A stretch of DNA of 64,000 bases. It comes from Eonycteris spelaea. Taxonomy: Eukaryota; Chordata; Mammalia; Chiroptera; Pteropodidae. How positions within the stretch are numbered: position 1 is the first letter of the stretch; every line of letters starts with the position of its first letter. A program made the position numbers and the translations under genes. Shown in pieces: positions 1 to 10,716 of this stretch. The stretch spans positions 3,410,001 to 3,474,000 of the forward strand of contig PUFA01000084.1 of assembly GCA_003508835.1 (NCBI GenBank), written 5' to 3'. The notes beneath the pieces are model-generated. The model was not told the origin of the DNA. It ran no database searches and was given only the letters and a program-made list of their open reading frames with translations.

Positions 1-264
1 CCCTTCTGATGATTGTCCGACTACTTAAATGCTGTTTACTACAATGTCCCTGGGAGTCCCTGTTCTGTCCTGGCCATGTTTCTTCTGGCTAAGAAACATG
101 TCTTACGCTAATGTTGCAAATTGAGCATAAAACTGTGAGCCAAAGAAAGGTCAAGTTTTTCTATGTTAGACTTTTGAGTGTTCCTGGGGTCAAGGGATAG
201 GGGACTTCTGAATCTAGTCCTGTTTGACAGATATACCTGTAAGAATTATTAGATGCAGTGTGGA
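1..264. other. Unique noncoding sequence
   Basis: I see no repeat family, splice-competent exon or RNA gene here. An ORF on the minus strand (161-481) runs through this stretch and the following L2 fragment without any recognisable domain, and is best treated as chance. Confidence 0.5.
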
Positions 265-365
265 TATTTAAGGTCAAGATGAGTGTCTTGATCGCCTCCA
301 GGCCTAACAAAGTGGCACACAATAAAGTCAATATATATTTGTCAAATAAATGAAGGAATGAAAGA
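265..365 (+). repeat. L2 LINE 3' end fragment
   Basis: The stretch ends with the L2-type terminus: a degenerate 'cctaacaaagtggcacacaataaa' core, then 'tgtcaaataaatgaaggaatga', corresponding to the L2 ending on cacatagtagg...aataaatgttt...gaatgaatg. It is an old, heavily mutated plus-strand copy. Confidence 0.55.
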
Positions 366-682
366 CTAATTAAATGGTTATGATTAAATACATGAAGAGA
401 CCAGGTAATGCCCGCTTTCCTCTGTATCACATTGAGAGATTGCTTTCTTATGTACAAGATAATGTGATCTGTGTAAGACATTTAACTGATTTTATCAGGG
501 ATGGTGACCCACAAATTATCAAATTTTCAAAAGTAATCTAATGTAATATAAGGAAAAGGGAAAGCAGGATTTGATTTATAAAACTTCGATGCATATACCA
601 TTTTAGAAACATGTCTGTTATTTAATGCAAAGGTTTTTTTAAGATTGGAAAATCAAATTCAACATGAAATGATGTTTAAATG
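366..682. other. Unique noncoding sequence upstream of splice-like motif
   Basis: No repeat family is recognisable. The stretch leads into the polypyrimidine tract of the recursive-splice candidate. Adenine-containing branch-point-like sequence lies near 650-680, but this is too generic to call. Confidence 0.45.
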
Positions 683-711
683 TTTTTTGTTGTCCTTTCT
701 TTCAGGTAAGT
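683..711 (+). promoter_or_regulatory. Candidate recursive splice site (zero-length exon)
   Basis: Positions 683-703 are a 21-nt tract with 19 pyrimidines, followed by AG (704-705), so a good 3' splice site ends at 705. Position 706 starts GTAAGT (706-711), a near-ideal 5' splice site. A fused 3'ss/5'ss, (Y)nCAG|GTAAGT, is the definition of a recursive splice (ratchet) site in long introns of Drosophila and vertebrate neuronal genes. If real, the host gene runs on the plus strand and this window is inside a very long intron. The motif is seen directly; its use is inference, and the juxtaposition could be chance. Confidence 0.4.
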
Positions 712-799
712 GAAAGATATCTTCTGAAGTGTTCTGCAGAAAGTGTGCAGGTGGCAGAGTTCTCTTAGAAGAAAAAGAAAGGCAGGAATCCTTGAAATG
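706..799 (+). other. Possible recursive-splicing exon
   Basis: Vertebrate recursive sites are usually followed by a short 'RS exon' ending at a competing 5' splice site. Here the next plausible donors are CAG|GTGGCA after 750 and ATG|GTAATA after 799, giving 45-nt or 94-nt exons. The 94-nt version contains in-frame stops in at least one frame ('gtaagtgaaag' reads TAA or TGA), as expected of poison RS exons. It depends entirely on the upstream motif being genuine. Confidence 0.2.
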
Positions 800-1051
800 G
801 TAATATTTCAGCTTTTCATACACACAGGAAGCATCTCACATGGCCAGCAAAGCTATTGTTTTCTCTGATGTGGTTACCCCTGTTTATTTCTCTATAACTT
901 GATATAGCTTAAACCTTCAGGTCTGAAGAATTGCGCGTTTTTATGTGTCTGTGTTTGAGTGCCACTCATATCCTAATCCAAAGCTTCTGCAGCCCTCTCA
1001 ACAGAAAGCTTATTATATATGAATTCAAATGTCCTTTTCAAAAGATCTGGC
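800..1051. other. Unique noncoding sequence
   Basis: No repeat or exon signal is recognised. The sequence is less AT-rich than what follows and has a CpG pair around 934-937 (ttgcgcgttt), but nothing diagnostic. Confidence 0.45.
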
Positions 1052-1135
1052 AATATACACAATATACACAATATACACAATTTAGTCTAAGTAATATATG
1101 AAATATATATGATATATAAATACATATATATATTT
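1052..1135. repeat. 9-bp tandem repeat and AT-rich low complexity
   Basis: Three perfect copies of the nonamer AATATACAC occupy 1052-1078. They are followed by an alternating TA-rich stretch up to about 1135. Confidence 0.85.
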
Positions 1136-2690
1136 GTGGCTATTTTTGTAAATATCTTCCTTTAGATTATGAAGCACCTTACTTTTTATTATTGGCAGCA
1201 TTATCTGTTTAAAAACACTTGTAATATGTTAGATATTTAGTCTAATTGATAAGACAGTTATAATATAATCAAGATTTTAATGGTTATAGAATCCTGGTTA
1301 CCAAACTAGCTTCTTAAGAACTGATGACTGACAAAAAATTTGATTCACAAAACTTCAATATATATACAACTCCAATTTATAGTATAATGTCTAAAATACT
1401 TCGCATGATAATAAAAGCAAGAGAAGCAGAACACCTGAATATTAAATGAAAGGTTTATGAGATTATATTATTATAGCAGATATTAGAAGCATAATTTACT
1501 AAAATGTATGCAATTGGTCCAAAGACTCAATTTATCCCCCAAAACTAAGGCTTTTTTTTCTATTTTTAGTAGCAAAATTTGTTTTGTTGAGTTGGTAGTA
1601 TTTGGGGATTTCCTCCTGAATTTTCTTTTTAAATAACATTATTTTTCTATCTAAAATAAATCACTCATTTGTCAAGTAAGTACTTACAGCTTGCTTCTTA
1701 GGAAATTTTTAAAATGTCTTAAAGCTAACTGTGTAGTTAACAATACAATGCTCAGCAATTTTTAATATTCTGATACATGGTCAGGTTTCTATGTGCTGAT
1801 CATTACGTAAATATATGCATTGAAATGTGTCACGTGCTATCAAAAGTATAGTAAAAAAATGTTACTAAAATAAAGAAAGCTAAAGATGACTCATAGATAG
1901 TAAGAAATGAACCCTGCTCTCAAGAGTTCAACATTTTAAGAGGACATAAGACATCGCAGACATTGAATAGCTTCAGAATGGAATGATTTTTAAAGTATTA
2001 CATATTTTTTAAATATAGGAATATGTGTAAAAAAATTAAAGTCTTCAACCATCATTTAAATTTGAGAAATTATGAAGGGACTATTTTTCAGTACTTTTAA
2101 TGTATCTACCTATTTCCTTTCTTAGAGAAGAGTATTACATCCATCCCTATAAGAAAATGTTTTAGATTATAGATAGAAAACAATAAAAATAATAAGTAAG
2201 TAAATAGAAAAAAATGTAGATTGGGATTATTCCATTTGTTAAGACAGTTTGATTTTGCCCTGTGAGGAAGTGACGGAAACTCATTTATAAAGTATTTAAA
2301 TTTGTTTTATTATAACCCATACTGGAGAATATATAATTTATCCAATTATTTAATTAATTTATATAGATTAGTTAACATAACCATAGCTACAAAAGTAACT
2401 CCTGTAGTGTGGTGTGAACAGAAAGACACAGTATGAACACAGGCCCCTCTCCACCTGCCCATGGTGTGCTTGACTGTCTTAAGGAGTGCCTGGTAACTTT
2501 TGTAGAAATGCGCTGAGGGAAACATCAGTGAGTGAGTCTTGGGGGTTTCTGTTCCTCATGATTGTTCCTAGAGTTAAGCCCCAATGAGCCTGTTTGAATT
2601 GGAGGGAGGAAAGGAGAATCATGGGAAAAATTCATGGATGCAGTGGATACAAAAGAGAGAGTAGTCAGAAAACAGCTCATCAAGAGTGCT
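1136..2690. other. Unique AT-rich DNA, no gene
   Basis: The stretch is strongly AT-rich, with several A/T homopolymer runs and TAAT/ATTA cores. No diagnosable transposon is seen. 2400-2600 is locally more GC-balanced and could be a small conserved noncoding element, but no specific motif supports that. Confidence 0.5.
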
Positions 2691-2691
2691 C

Positions 2692-2768
2692 TTTTGCTCT
2701 CTCTATCTCTGTCTCATCTCTGTCACTGTCTTTCTGTCTCTTTCTCTCTGTCTCTCTGTCTTTCTCTC
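2692..2768. repeat. CT-rich degenerate microsatellite
   Basis: This is a polypyrimidine block of interrupted (CT)n and (CTGT)n units. It lies inside an ORF at 2594-2932 whose Ser/Leu-rich middle is only the translation of this low-complexity tract, so no gene is called. Confidence 0.85.
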
Positions 2769-3179
2769 AAATTTATTTTCACTTCCCAACCCTGACTCAG
2801 AGTCCAAAGATGCCTCAAAATTTCTTTTTCATGTTTTTAGTCTATGAGCATCACTCACTATCTATATTTCTGTTACATGTAGTTAAAGGAGTATCTTTTG
2901 ATAACCTTGAATTCTGGAGAGAAACCAGCTGATGATATGAGAAGCACATTTAACTTTCTAATTTTATTTAATTAGGAATTTATTTGTAATTTGTCTCCTT
3001 TTTCAAAAGATTCAGGGGGTTCAACTGGTATAATAAACAGCAATCCTGCTTCTTTACATTATGATTGAGAGATTGAGCATGCCAATACTGTAACTTTAGT
3101 TGATTCGAAGAATTTCTACTCTGAGCAGGTGATCAGTTACATAATCAAATAAATAAATTCAATTCAAAATATTTTTTCA
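2769..3179. other. Unique noncoding sequence
   Basis: Nothing is recognised beyond AT-rich unique DNA. The end (3165-3180) leads into an L2 remnant. Confidence 0.45.
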
Positions 3180-3275
3180 AGGACTTTGCATAACCATGTG
3201 CATGATATGTTGAGTATAAAGATAAAATAGTGAAATATAGTACCTGCCTTCAAGGACTTTACACCTAGGACTTTT
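3180..3275 (-). repeat. L2 LINE fragment
   Basis: Around 3235-3265 'agtacctgccttcaagga' followed by 'ctttacacctag' matches the antisense L2 signature (...tccctgccttcaaggagctcacagtctag...). It is short and diverged. Confidence 0.55.
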
Positions 3276-4325
3276 TTACTGACTTCTTTTACTTGATGTC
3301 TGGTGATTCAACCTTTAGTCTTAACTGATAACCATGGCTATCACTTCGTCACATAACTGACAACCACATTTTATGCCTCTTTTACAGAACAAGAAAGAAA
3401 GGTCACCCTTTAGCATAGAAACCTTCCTTTGAAGGTCAGTTGGAACTAGCTTTGACTGAACTGGGTCAGAGGAGAGTTCTTTGTTATCAGTGTAGTTGTA
3501 TATAGTATTTGGGCTTTTTCACTAGCTTGGATAATCAGAATGTGACAATTATAGTACTTGTTTCATGAGGTATGATAATCATGTTATGACATTTTTATGC
3601 CTCATTCACTGTTAAGATTTGAACAGCTCCATGCCAAATGCTGGCTTAGAGTCTTAATTCTGTGTAATGGTATTATGAAAACAACGTAGAGTGACACGAT
3701 TGTATGCAGAGTTCAGAATGTTGCAATCATATATTGATTATTACCATGACATCTAAAAAAAGAGTGTATAATTATAAGATTACAAAACCAAGAAAGTCAT
3801 AACATTATGGTAGTTGACACGAATTAGTTCAGATTGTAATTTCAATGATTTCACTAATGGAGAAAAATTAAGGGGAATAAAAGGGTTTTTTTTGTGTGTG
3901 TGTGGTTTTTTTTGTGTTTGTTTTTTTTAAACAGAGTATGTAAACTAGAGAACTGCATGATCTTGCTTTTCTTTTATGACCAAAGATTCTTGATTTCCTG
4001 GTATATGCCTTCACTTTTTTTCTGTTTATGCTTTGTCTGATAGTCTTATTTCAAGTACTTCTTGCATTAGAAGTGGGGTTGGTATTAAAGCTTAACTGCA
4101 TGGAGTCATGATTCTAAAATTAGTGAGAAAACATTGTTTCAAGACCACATGGACTTCTATAGAGACTGTAGCAATATCCTCCAAGTATTTGAATCTGTCT
4201 ACTTTATAATCAGTACATACTAATATAGGAATTCATAGCACTAGTATGTGAATATTTTCTAGTCTTCAATTTATGCCCCTGAAAACAGTAGTCTCCTCAA
4301 AGAAAAAAATAACCTCTTTTGGAAA
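3276..4325. other. Unique noncoding sequence with T/GT-rich tract
   Basis: Mostly unique. A low-complexity tract of T runs alternating with GTGTGTGTG lies at 3885-3930. No exon, RNA gene or transposon is recognised. Confidence 0.5.
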
Positions 4326-4620
4326 GTGAAGTAAAAGCAAAATCAAGTTGATAGAGTTCAAAGGCTGTATGCAGCATCCAGTTCAGATACAATTTTCAAA
4401 GAATGAATTTTAATGCACACAGCCCTATTAGCACAGGATCAGATTCCTCACAAATTGATTGGACATGCAAAAAGAGTCTGTGTCCTAGATTTAAAGTCAT
4501 TACACAGTCTTAAACACAGCTGTGCAGCAAGCCTTTCATTCTAGATGGACATGAGCAAATTGAATGGTTCTGAAAGTGATTGGCTGGTGGATTTTCTACA
4601 GTACAATTTTCAATAATGAC
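4326..4620. promoter_or_regulatory. Candidate conserved noncoding element
   Basis: The block lacks repeats and is compositionally balanced. It carries several developmental transcription-factor-like cores (TTTAATGCACA, TGATTGG, TGATTGGAC, CAGCTGTGC-like). It has the texture of vertebrate conserved enhancers, but conservation cannot be tested here, so this is a weak inference. Confidence 0.2.
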
Positions 4621-6018
4621 AAATTTAATGAAATCACTATTGTATTATTTAGCAAGAGAATGTGTGTCCTATTTTGTATAACCATCAATGACTTAAGTGT
4701 GCGAGAGAATGAATGTACGAATATTTAAATAGATCCAGAGCCACTCATAGCTTTGGTTGAAGGTTGGTATATACAACCAGTTTTGCCATTATCCTCACTT
4801 ACCAAGGATGATGATATTTCTATACTTATATTGTAACCTTACCCAATTTTCTTCCTATTATTCTTGAATTCTGGCTTCTTGCTTTTTCTAATCTTTTCTT
4901 AGAAATGTACATTTCAGTTGCATATGATACATTTCTATTTAAAGTTTAAATGTTTTTCTTTATATACAGGAATATAGTCTCATAAGCGTTACATATTCAA
5001 GAATATTGCATATGTAAACTATCCATCACGTGTTATTGCTTCACGTGGCCTATGCAAATGTTAAGGACAAAAATAGCACTTTTTAAAAAAAATTCTTAAT
5101 TCTGTGCCGTATGAGGGTTGAGAAAGAAAAATGGACATTCTGTCAAATGAAATTCTAGTCAGTAATAGAATATTAGTAAACGTCAATAGCCAGAAATGTA
5201 GAAAAATAATTTCCTCTGAAATTCAGTTCTAGTACCTATGTCTGTTTACAGTCTAAATGAAATATAAATTGTTCATTTTTTGTTGTATAGTTTTATATTT
5301 GTAATTTACGATTTGTATAAAATATAAATAAGAAATATATGTGGGATGTGTATAAAAAATCTGTTTTATTACAAATGATTAGATTGCAAGTCATCCTGTG
5401 AAAGTCACTCAGTAGTCAGTGGTCTTTGGGAAGCCTGCACAAATCCCTGGAAAAGAGAGCTCAGGAGGTAAAGGATTTCCTAACCATGGTGGAAAATTTT
5501 CTTGATTTAACCAAAGAGTTAGGTAAACAAAGTAGAAAAACAGAAATAGCTGTTTTATGGTTCACTATAATCAAACCAGGGGTGTTTTCCTTTTTTGTAA
5601 GAACTGCCTTTTCTGAACAGTGAATATAATTAGTTAATAAATAACTCCAGCTTTATGCCTTAAGGAACTTAGCTTCAGGGCAATTGTAATAGCACTCAGT
5701 TAGAAAAGACATGGGCATCTATCACAGAGCCTTACTGAAAGTTAACCAACAGAAGCAAACCTTTTAAGTTGTGTTATAAATCTAAGTCAACATCAGATCA
5801 CTTGTTATAAAAAATGGTAGGAAGTTAAGAGCCTTTGTGGAGTATTGTGTAGAATGAATATACTCTTTTGACTCTGAAGGTTAGCAGATGTTAATTTGTT
5901 TTGTGTCATTAGAAATTATAATTGGTCAAGAAAATTATAGACTAGATTTTTTAATTTACTTCAAAAGTGATCTAAAATTTAAAATATTAGTAGAATCACG
6001 TAGAAGAATAATTTATTC
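4621..6018. other. Unique AT-rich DNA, no gene
   Basis: Contains homopolymer A/T runs and a 65-codon ORF (5426-5623) without recognisable family or splice context. No transposon is identified. Confidence 0.5.
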
Positions 6019-6160
6019 TATTTTAATAAACATTTATTGAGTTCCTAATACATGCCAAGTAATCACTTAGGGATATAATGATGAGCGGTCCCTTTCTTTG
6101 AGGAACTTATATTATGAAATACATCACCCATGTAAATAGATAGTTTTAGTATTTGATAAA
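6019..6160 (-). repeat. L2 LINE 3' end
   Basis: On the plus strand it reads 'aataaacatttattgagttc' followed by 'ctaatacatgccaagtaatc' and '...ggtccctttctttgaggaac'. This is the antisense of the L2 terminus (tgtgccaggcac...tccctgccctcaaggagc). Orientation is therefore minus. Confidence 0.75.
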
Positions 6161-6724
6161 ATACATCCATAGAAGGGGATAGGGACTCATAGACTTTGGA
6201 AGAAGTTCTGAGGTTTATCAGGCAGGAAAAGTATGAAAGGATGTTTTCAGAAGAGAAAAGAACATCATCTGCATGTATTTTATTGTCCAATGATGCTATA
6301 TACTAGAAATGCAATCAATAAAATGACTGTCATATCCTATCCTATTGTTTTACCCCCTTCTCCTTTTCCTATTGTTCTTGACTTTCAGTATTTCTTCTTC
6401 CTTTTGAGTTTTAGAAAAAATAGAGCAATGGGCAAGAGGTGAGAAATTAAGAGTGGTGGCTTGCTATGTTTTGCCATAATCTACCTGGTAGTGTTAAGTT
6501 TTCTTATCCTTTTAGAAACAATAGGAATGGAACAGAAACTGTTGATTCAAACTGTCTGTGTCCATATAAATTAACCACCCTCCACCCACACACTCAGAAG
6601 TTTCAAAAAGGCAGGAGATTCTAAGGAGGTCTCCTGAATCTCTCCTTCCTTTTGTTGGTTTAATTTGAACCTCAGGAAAAGAGTAACATTAATAACTTTT
6701 GCTATTTAATCGCATACTTGAATG
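6161..6724. other. Unique noncoding sequence
   Basis: No repeat family is recognised. Short ORFs on both strands (6063-6290 minus, 6233-6442 plus) overlap each other and carry no domain. Confidence 0.45.
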
Positions 6725-6945
6725 TGCTGTATATAGTGCCATGTGCCTTTCATGGAATATCTTATTTAATCCTTTCCAGTAGCCCAAGAGGCAGATACAC
6801 TTTGCTTGTTTTATACATGAGAAAACAAAGGCACAGAGAGGTTAAGTAACTTCTCCAAATTTATTCACCCAATAAGTAGTGGAGTCAGTGTTTAAACCCA
6901 GGCAGTCAGACTCAGGGACCACACTATTAAGCCTTATTCAATACT
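6725..6945 (-). repeat. MIR SINE
   Basis: Antisense MIR core is clear: 'ttttatacatgagaaaacaa', then 'aggcacagagaggttaagta', '...gtggagtcagtgtttaaacc' and 'caggcagtcagactcaggga'. This is the reverse of the MIR tRNA-related head and core. Confidence 0.85.
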
Positions 6946-6954
6946 GGTCCCTTG

Positions 6955-7012
6955 TCTGCTATTTATTCCATAAATATTTAATATGTCTACAATGTACAAG
7001 ACATTTGTGTGG
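6955..7012 (-). repeat. L2 fragment
   Basis: 'tttattccataaatatttaa' and '...tgtctacaatgtacaagaca' resemble the antisense L2 3' terminus. It sits between two MIR copies and is very short. Confidence 0.4.
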
Positions 7013-7039
7013 GTTTTTTTAAACTTACAGCATTTTATA

Positions 7040-7237
7040 GAATTTAGTGCATTTTCAGTTCATTATTTCATTTTGATCCTCAGTACAATTCTATTAGGAC
7101 AGTAAGAGAGCAAAACTTTATAGATGAAAAAATAAAACTCAGAGGGTCTGAGTTGATCAGTGTTCCACAATTAAAAACAATAAGGCCAAAATTTGAATCT
7201 TTTTATCTTAGTCTACAGTCTTTTCAGACTAGTAAAA
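7040..7237 (-). repeat. MIR SINE, degenerate
   Basis: 'ttcattttgatcctcagtac' ... 'tatagatgaaaaaataaaac' ... 'ccaaaatttgaatcttttta' follow the antisense MIR layout (atcctcacaac, cagatgaggaaact, gaacccag). Confidence 0.65.
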
Positions 7238-7860
7238 AAATAATGCTAGAACTATTATTGTAACATACCAGGGGACAAGAGGGAACCCTAACCAGGTAAA
7301 TGATCCACTAAGGCATATGCTGAATTAGTGAAATATCCAACACTAGACACAGATCTCTAAGTAGCTACTCCAGTTTCTTCCTCAACCAAATATTTGAAAA
7401 CCTTGAGCAGATTTTGTGGTAGGTCCCCCCACCCCCTTGTTAATAATCTTGACAAGATTATAAACTGCCCCAATGTCTGTCTGGGTTTGGACAAAGTAGA
7501 AAGCTGGCAGTTCCAAGTCATTATAAAAATTAGAATAGCAGAATTTTGTGTCCAGTAGAGACTTTTAAAGTCACTGCCTTCTTATAGCTAATTATATAGA
7601 TGTAGGGACATCATGAAGCATTATGGTGCTTCTATTACCAAAGATTGATGTCACGCATACAGCCAATTAAATATATATATAGTGATGAGAAATCTATTAT
7701 TTCCTACTAACATCATTAAGTACTCATTTTCTAATCTCATATAGCTTTCCATTTTCTTCCACTAAACTTAATCCCCTTTAGGTTATTAGAGAGGCGCCAT
7801 TACCAAAGAGGGGGAAAGCACCACTTAAAATATGTCATAGATTGCTAAACTATTTAAAAT
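7238..7860. other. Unique noncoding sequence
   Basis: No repeat or exon signal other than a short C-run (about 7425-7436) and a TA run at 7667-7681. Confidence 0.45.
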
Positions 7861-7992
7861 TTCTTGACCACAGTTTCCTCCTTTTTAGTATATGGATAGT
7901 CTTCCTTAAGTAACAGGGCATGTAAAATACGTTGTTTATCATATAATAGATGCTCAATTAATAGTGTGTGTCATTATTATTATCATTGCCAC
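7861..7992 (+). repeat. MIR SINE 3' half
   Basis: Plus-strand MIR core and tail: 'gaccacagtttcctcctttt', 'agtaacagggcatgtaaaat', 'atagatgctcaattaatagt' then a TATT/ATT tail. Confidence 0.75.
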
Positions 7993-8164
7993 ATAATTTT
8001 TGGTCAATATTTATTCATTTATTCATTCATTTATAAAAATCGATCCCGGATTTCAAACCACTATTATTTCACAGGAGGCAAAGTTTGTTATTAGGAGCCA
8101 TACTTCTCTTTTGTGTACTCATTTTCCTTCTACAGAGTCCCAAGCTAGTAATATTGTGTAATAA

Positions 8165-8375
8165 AAAACACACAGATATGGAGCCGGACATAGCTGAGTA
8201 TGAAATTTGGCTTTGGTGCTGAATTGCTCTACGTCTGTGAGTAAGACATTTAACTTCTCTGAATCTTGGTTTTCTTACCTGAGATGAGTATAAAGATGAT
8301 GATGATTTATGATTATTGTAAAAATTAGATGCAAAAAATATGTAGCACAATACATGGCTTATAGTAGATTTTTGG
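8165..8375 (+). repeat. MIR SINE, nearly full length
   Basis: Contains the MIR head ('acagatatggagccggacat'), core ('taagacatttaacttctctg', 'gttttcttacctgagatgag') and 3' part ('gcacaatacatggcttatag'). The minus-strand 93-codon ORF here is a shadow of this element. Confidence 0.8.
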
Positions 8376-9885
8376 CATAGACTGGTGCCTTTTTTACTTT
8401 CTTTTTACCTGTTTACATACCTAGGTATACCATATTCTAATTCTTTATTTTTCTAGCCGAACTGTATTACAGGCTCTTTAATCACAGTAATGTATAAATA
8501 ACTGAGTGGCACCTCAAGGTAAAGTCCGTAGTCTGCAGGGCAGGAGGAGCCTGACAATAATTAAAGACTTAAAAAAAAGAGTGGAGCCAGGCTTCTAGTC
8601 ATCCTCCCTCTTAGATTCTGTAGTCCAGCCATATTAGGCAACTCACTATTCACCCCTCTTTCAAGTCACTAAAGAACTGAATTATGGTATTCCTCTTCTC
8701 AAAATATATACTTCGTTTTTATCTTCTGAGTTATTTCCTTCTCTTTTACTATCACCCTTTTTAAGTGCTGCCTACTTTCAGAAGGCATTGCAAGTCACAC
8801 ACACACATACACACACACAGACACACACACACAATCAGAGGCACACACAACTCAATTTTACAGCTACCTGAACTTAACCACATTTGGGGGCAATCATTCT
8901 AAAATGCATGACTTAAGCAGAAAATTCCAAGCATCATTAATGTCATTTAGCCTTTTCTTCATGATCCAGGACAATCATTATGGACCAGGTTTTTTGGACA
9001 CCGTGTTAAAAGTCTGTCAGCCATTACTTGTGTTCGTGCTTTCCCTGCTTCAGACAGCCTCTGACCTTTTCTAGTTTGCATATACGAATCTATCAGAGGC
9101 TTAGAAGCCAGATACTAGACTTTAAAAGAATCATATATTTAAGAAGTCAGTAAAATTTCACTTACTCCCTGAAAGCCTTAACACAGGTGTTGGGGTAAAT
9201 ATTTCTAGCTTCTCTGAGACCTTTATCAGACTTCTGACAAGCTGGACCTTCTGGATAAGTGGGGAGTTACAGTATTTTAATCTATTAATGTCTACTTTAT
9301 GGAAGCAGAAAACAAAAAAAAGTAGATATAAATAAAATTTAAATTAGAAAGTAAACACAAACTCACCTAGGTTATTTAAAACATACTGTAATATAAAAAC
9401 ATTCAGTTTATATCCACCTTTTCCATTATGGAGTTAAGACATAAAGGGCCCAGCAGATAAAAATAATGAACAAATTGCTACATTATTCTCTGCTTACATG
9501 TCAAATAAGACCAGCCAATTATTTATTTATTTGCCTAGCAGTTGCTGCCTTGATTACAGGCTATTGGTGATCATTACTAAATGAAATTTTGTTTCATTTC
9601 CCAAAGCAAATTTTAAGTCCATAAATCTTGTATTTCTCATTAAAGATGTTCAGTTTTACACACGCATGATCAACAAATATGATCAAGGCCTACAAGTGCA
9701 ACGTTAAAAGTAATGTGGAACCTTTAGAGCTAAAATAACAAAAGAATAATTCATGAACTTTCTTACTGTTTTTCCCCGATGGGGATATTTGTCTTTAAGT
9801 GCATGTTACTGAAGGACTTGAAAATTAAGAACAGTATTTAATGTGTTTTCTCTTCACTGAGAATAGGAATAGTAATTTATATAAT
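8376..9885. other. Unique DNA with a (CA)n microsatellite
   Basis: A (CA)n array with CAGA and CATA interruptions lies at 8796-8833. The remainder is unique. The stretch 9490-9600 has an enhancer-like texture but no diagnostic site. No gene is seen. Confidence 0.5.
8796..8833. repeat. (CA)n microsatellite
   Basis: About 19 dinucleotide units with two single-base interruptions. Confidence 0.95.
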
Positions 9886-10016
9886 ATAAGCACTTTATGG
9901 TACATAAAGTGTTCTAATTTATATATTTGACGTAATTAGATATTACCCCCATTTCACAAAGAAGAAAGTGAACACAGAACTGCATTAAAATCTTGACTCC
10001 TCTACTACTTGACGAT
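9886..10016 (-). repeat. MIR SINE fragment
   Basis: 'tattacccccatttcacaaa' ... 'tgaacacagaactgcattaa' ... 'cttgactcctctactacttg' correspond to the antisense MIR core. Confidence 0.65.
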
Positions 10017-10304
10017 GGGATTGACATTCCCAGCCTTATTTTCACCTCCTATTGAAAACAAAGCTAATAGTACATTTTTTCAAATTTTAGAATAAAATAA
10101 AAACCATATATTTTGACTTCTGGTGAAACATATTCTAGGAAATGAATACCTCAGATTTGGAAAGATGTTTTACTATATATTATTTAGATCATTGCAAATT
10201 GACTTTGGCTGTGCCAAATATGTATCTATGGATCTGGTGGCAAAACTATATTCGCTGTTCGTATGAATTTACAGACATATTATGTGCAATAAAAACTGTA
10301 CATA

Positions 10305-10440
10305 ATGAAAAAGGCCTGGGTTCTAGTCATGAGCCACGTTATCAACTATGAGACTTTGAACCAGTTACTAGACCTTTCTGATTTACTCATCTATAATATG
10401 TAGAATTTGCAATAAATAATTTCTAAGGCCTTTTCCACAT
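10305..10440 (+). repeat. MIR-like SINE fragment
   Basis: 'aggcctgggttctagtcatg' ... 'agactttgaaccagttacta' ... 'ctgatttactcatctataat' follow the plus-strand MIR order (cctgggttc, gaccttgggcaagttact, cctcatctgtaaaat). The end 'ctaaggccttttccacatgt' resembles the variant tail 'aaggtcccttccag'. Confidence 0.65.
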
Positions 10441-10667
10441 GTTAGGAGACAAAATTCGCAAACTATATTTAAAGAACGGAAGTTTGATAAGACATTAGCT
10501 TTTTCTTTTTCTTTTTCTTTTTTTTTAAAAGGCAAGGCTTCAACAAATATGAGAAGCACAAAATATTATTTTTTCTCTTAATAATTCACAATGCATAGTA
10601 ACATATTAAGGCTCCGAGATGCCCTGTACTAAAGAAATACTGATTAACTTTAGCTTTGATGAAAGTT
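10441..10667. other. Unique sequence before L1 insertion
   Basis: A pyrimidine-rich run lies at 10501-10526. Otherwise the stretch is unique, ending at the L1 target-site duplication. Confidence 0.45.
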
Positions 10668-10674
10668 AGCATTA

Positions 10675-10716
<42 letters not shown>

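Noticed and set aside
161..481. 106-codon minus ORF
   Set aside because: No domain, no codon character, overlaps an L2 fragment, and no splice or promoter context; length is within chance for AT-rich DNA of this size.
1052..1080. Three spaced-looking repeats considered as CRISPR-like or iteron array
   Set aside because: The units are directly abutting 9-mers in AT-rich eukaryotic DNA, with no spacers; an ordinary minisatellite.
8250..8300. Minus-strand CTCAG|GTAAGA fused splice motif
   Set aside because: It lies within a MIR core whose consensus resembles this sequence, and the upstream tract is weakly pyrimidine-rich.
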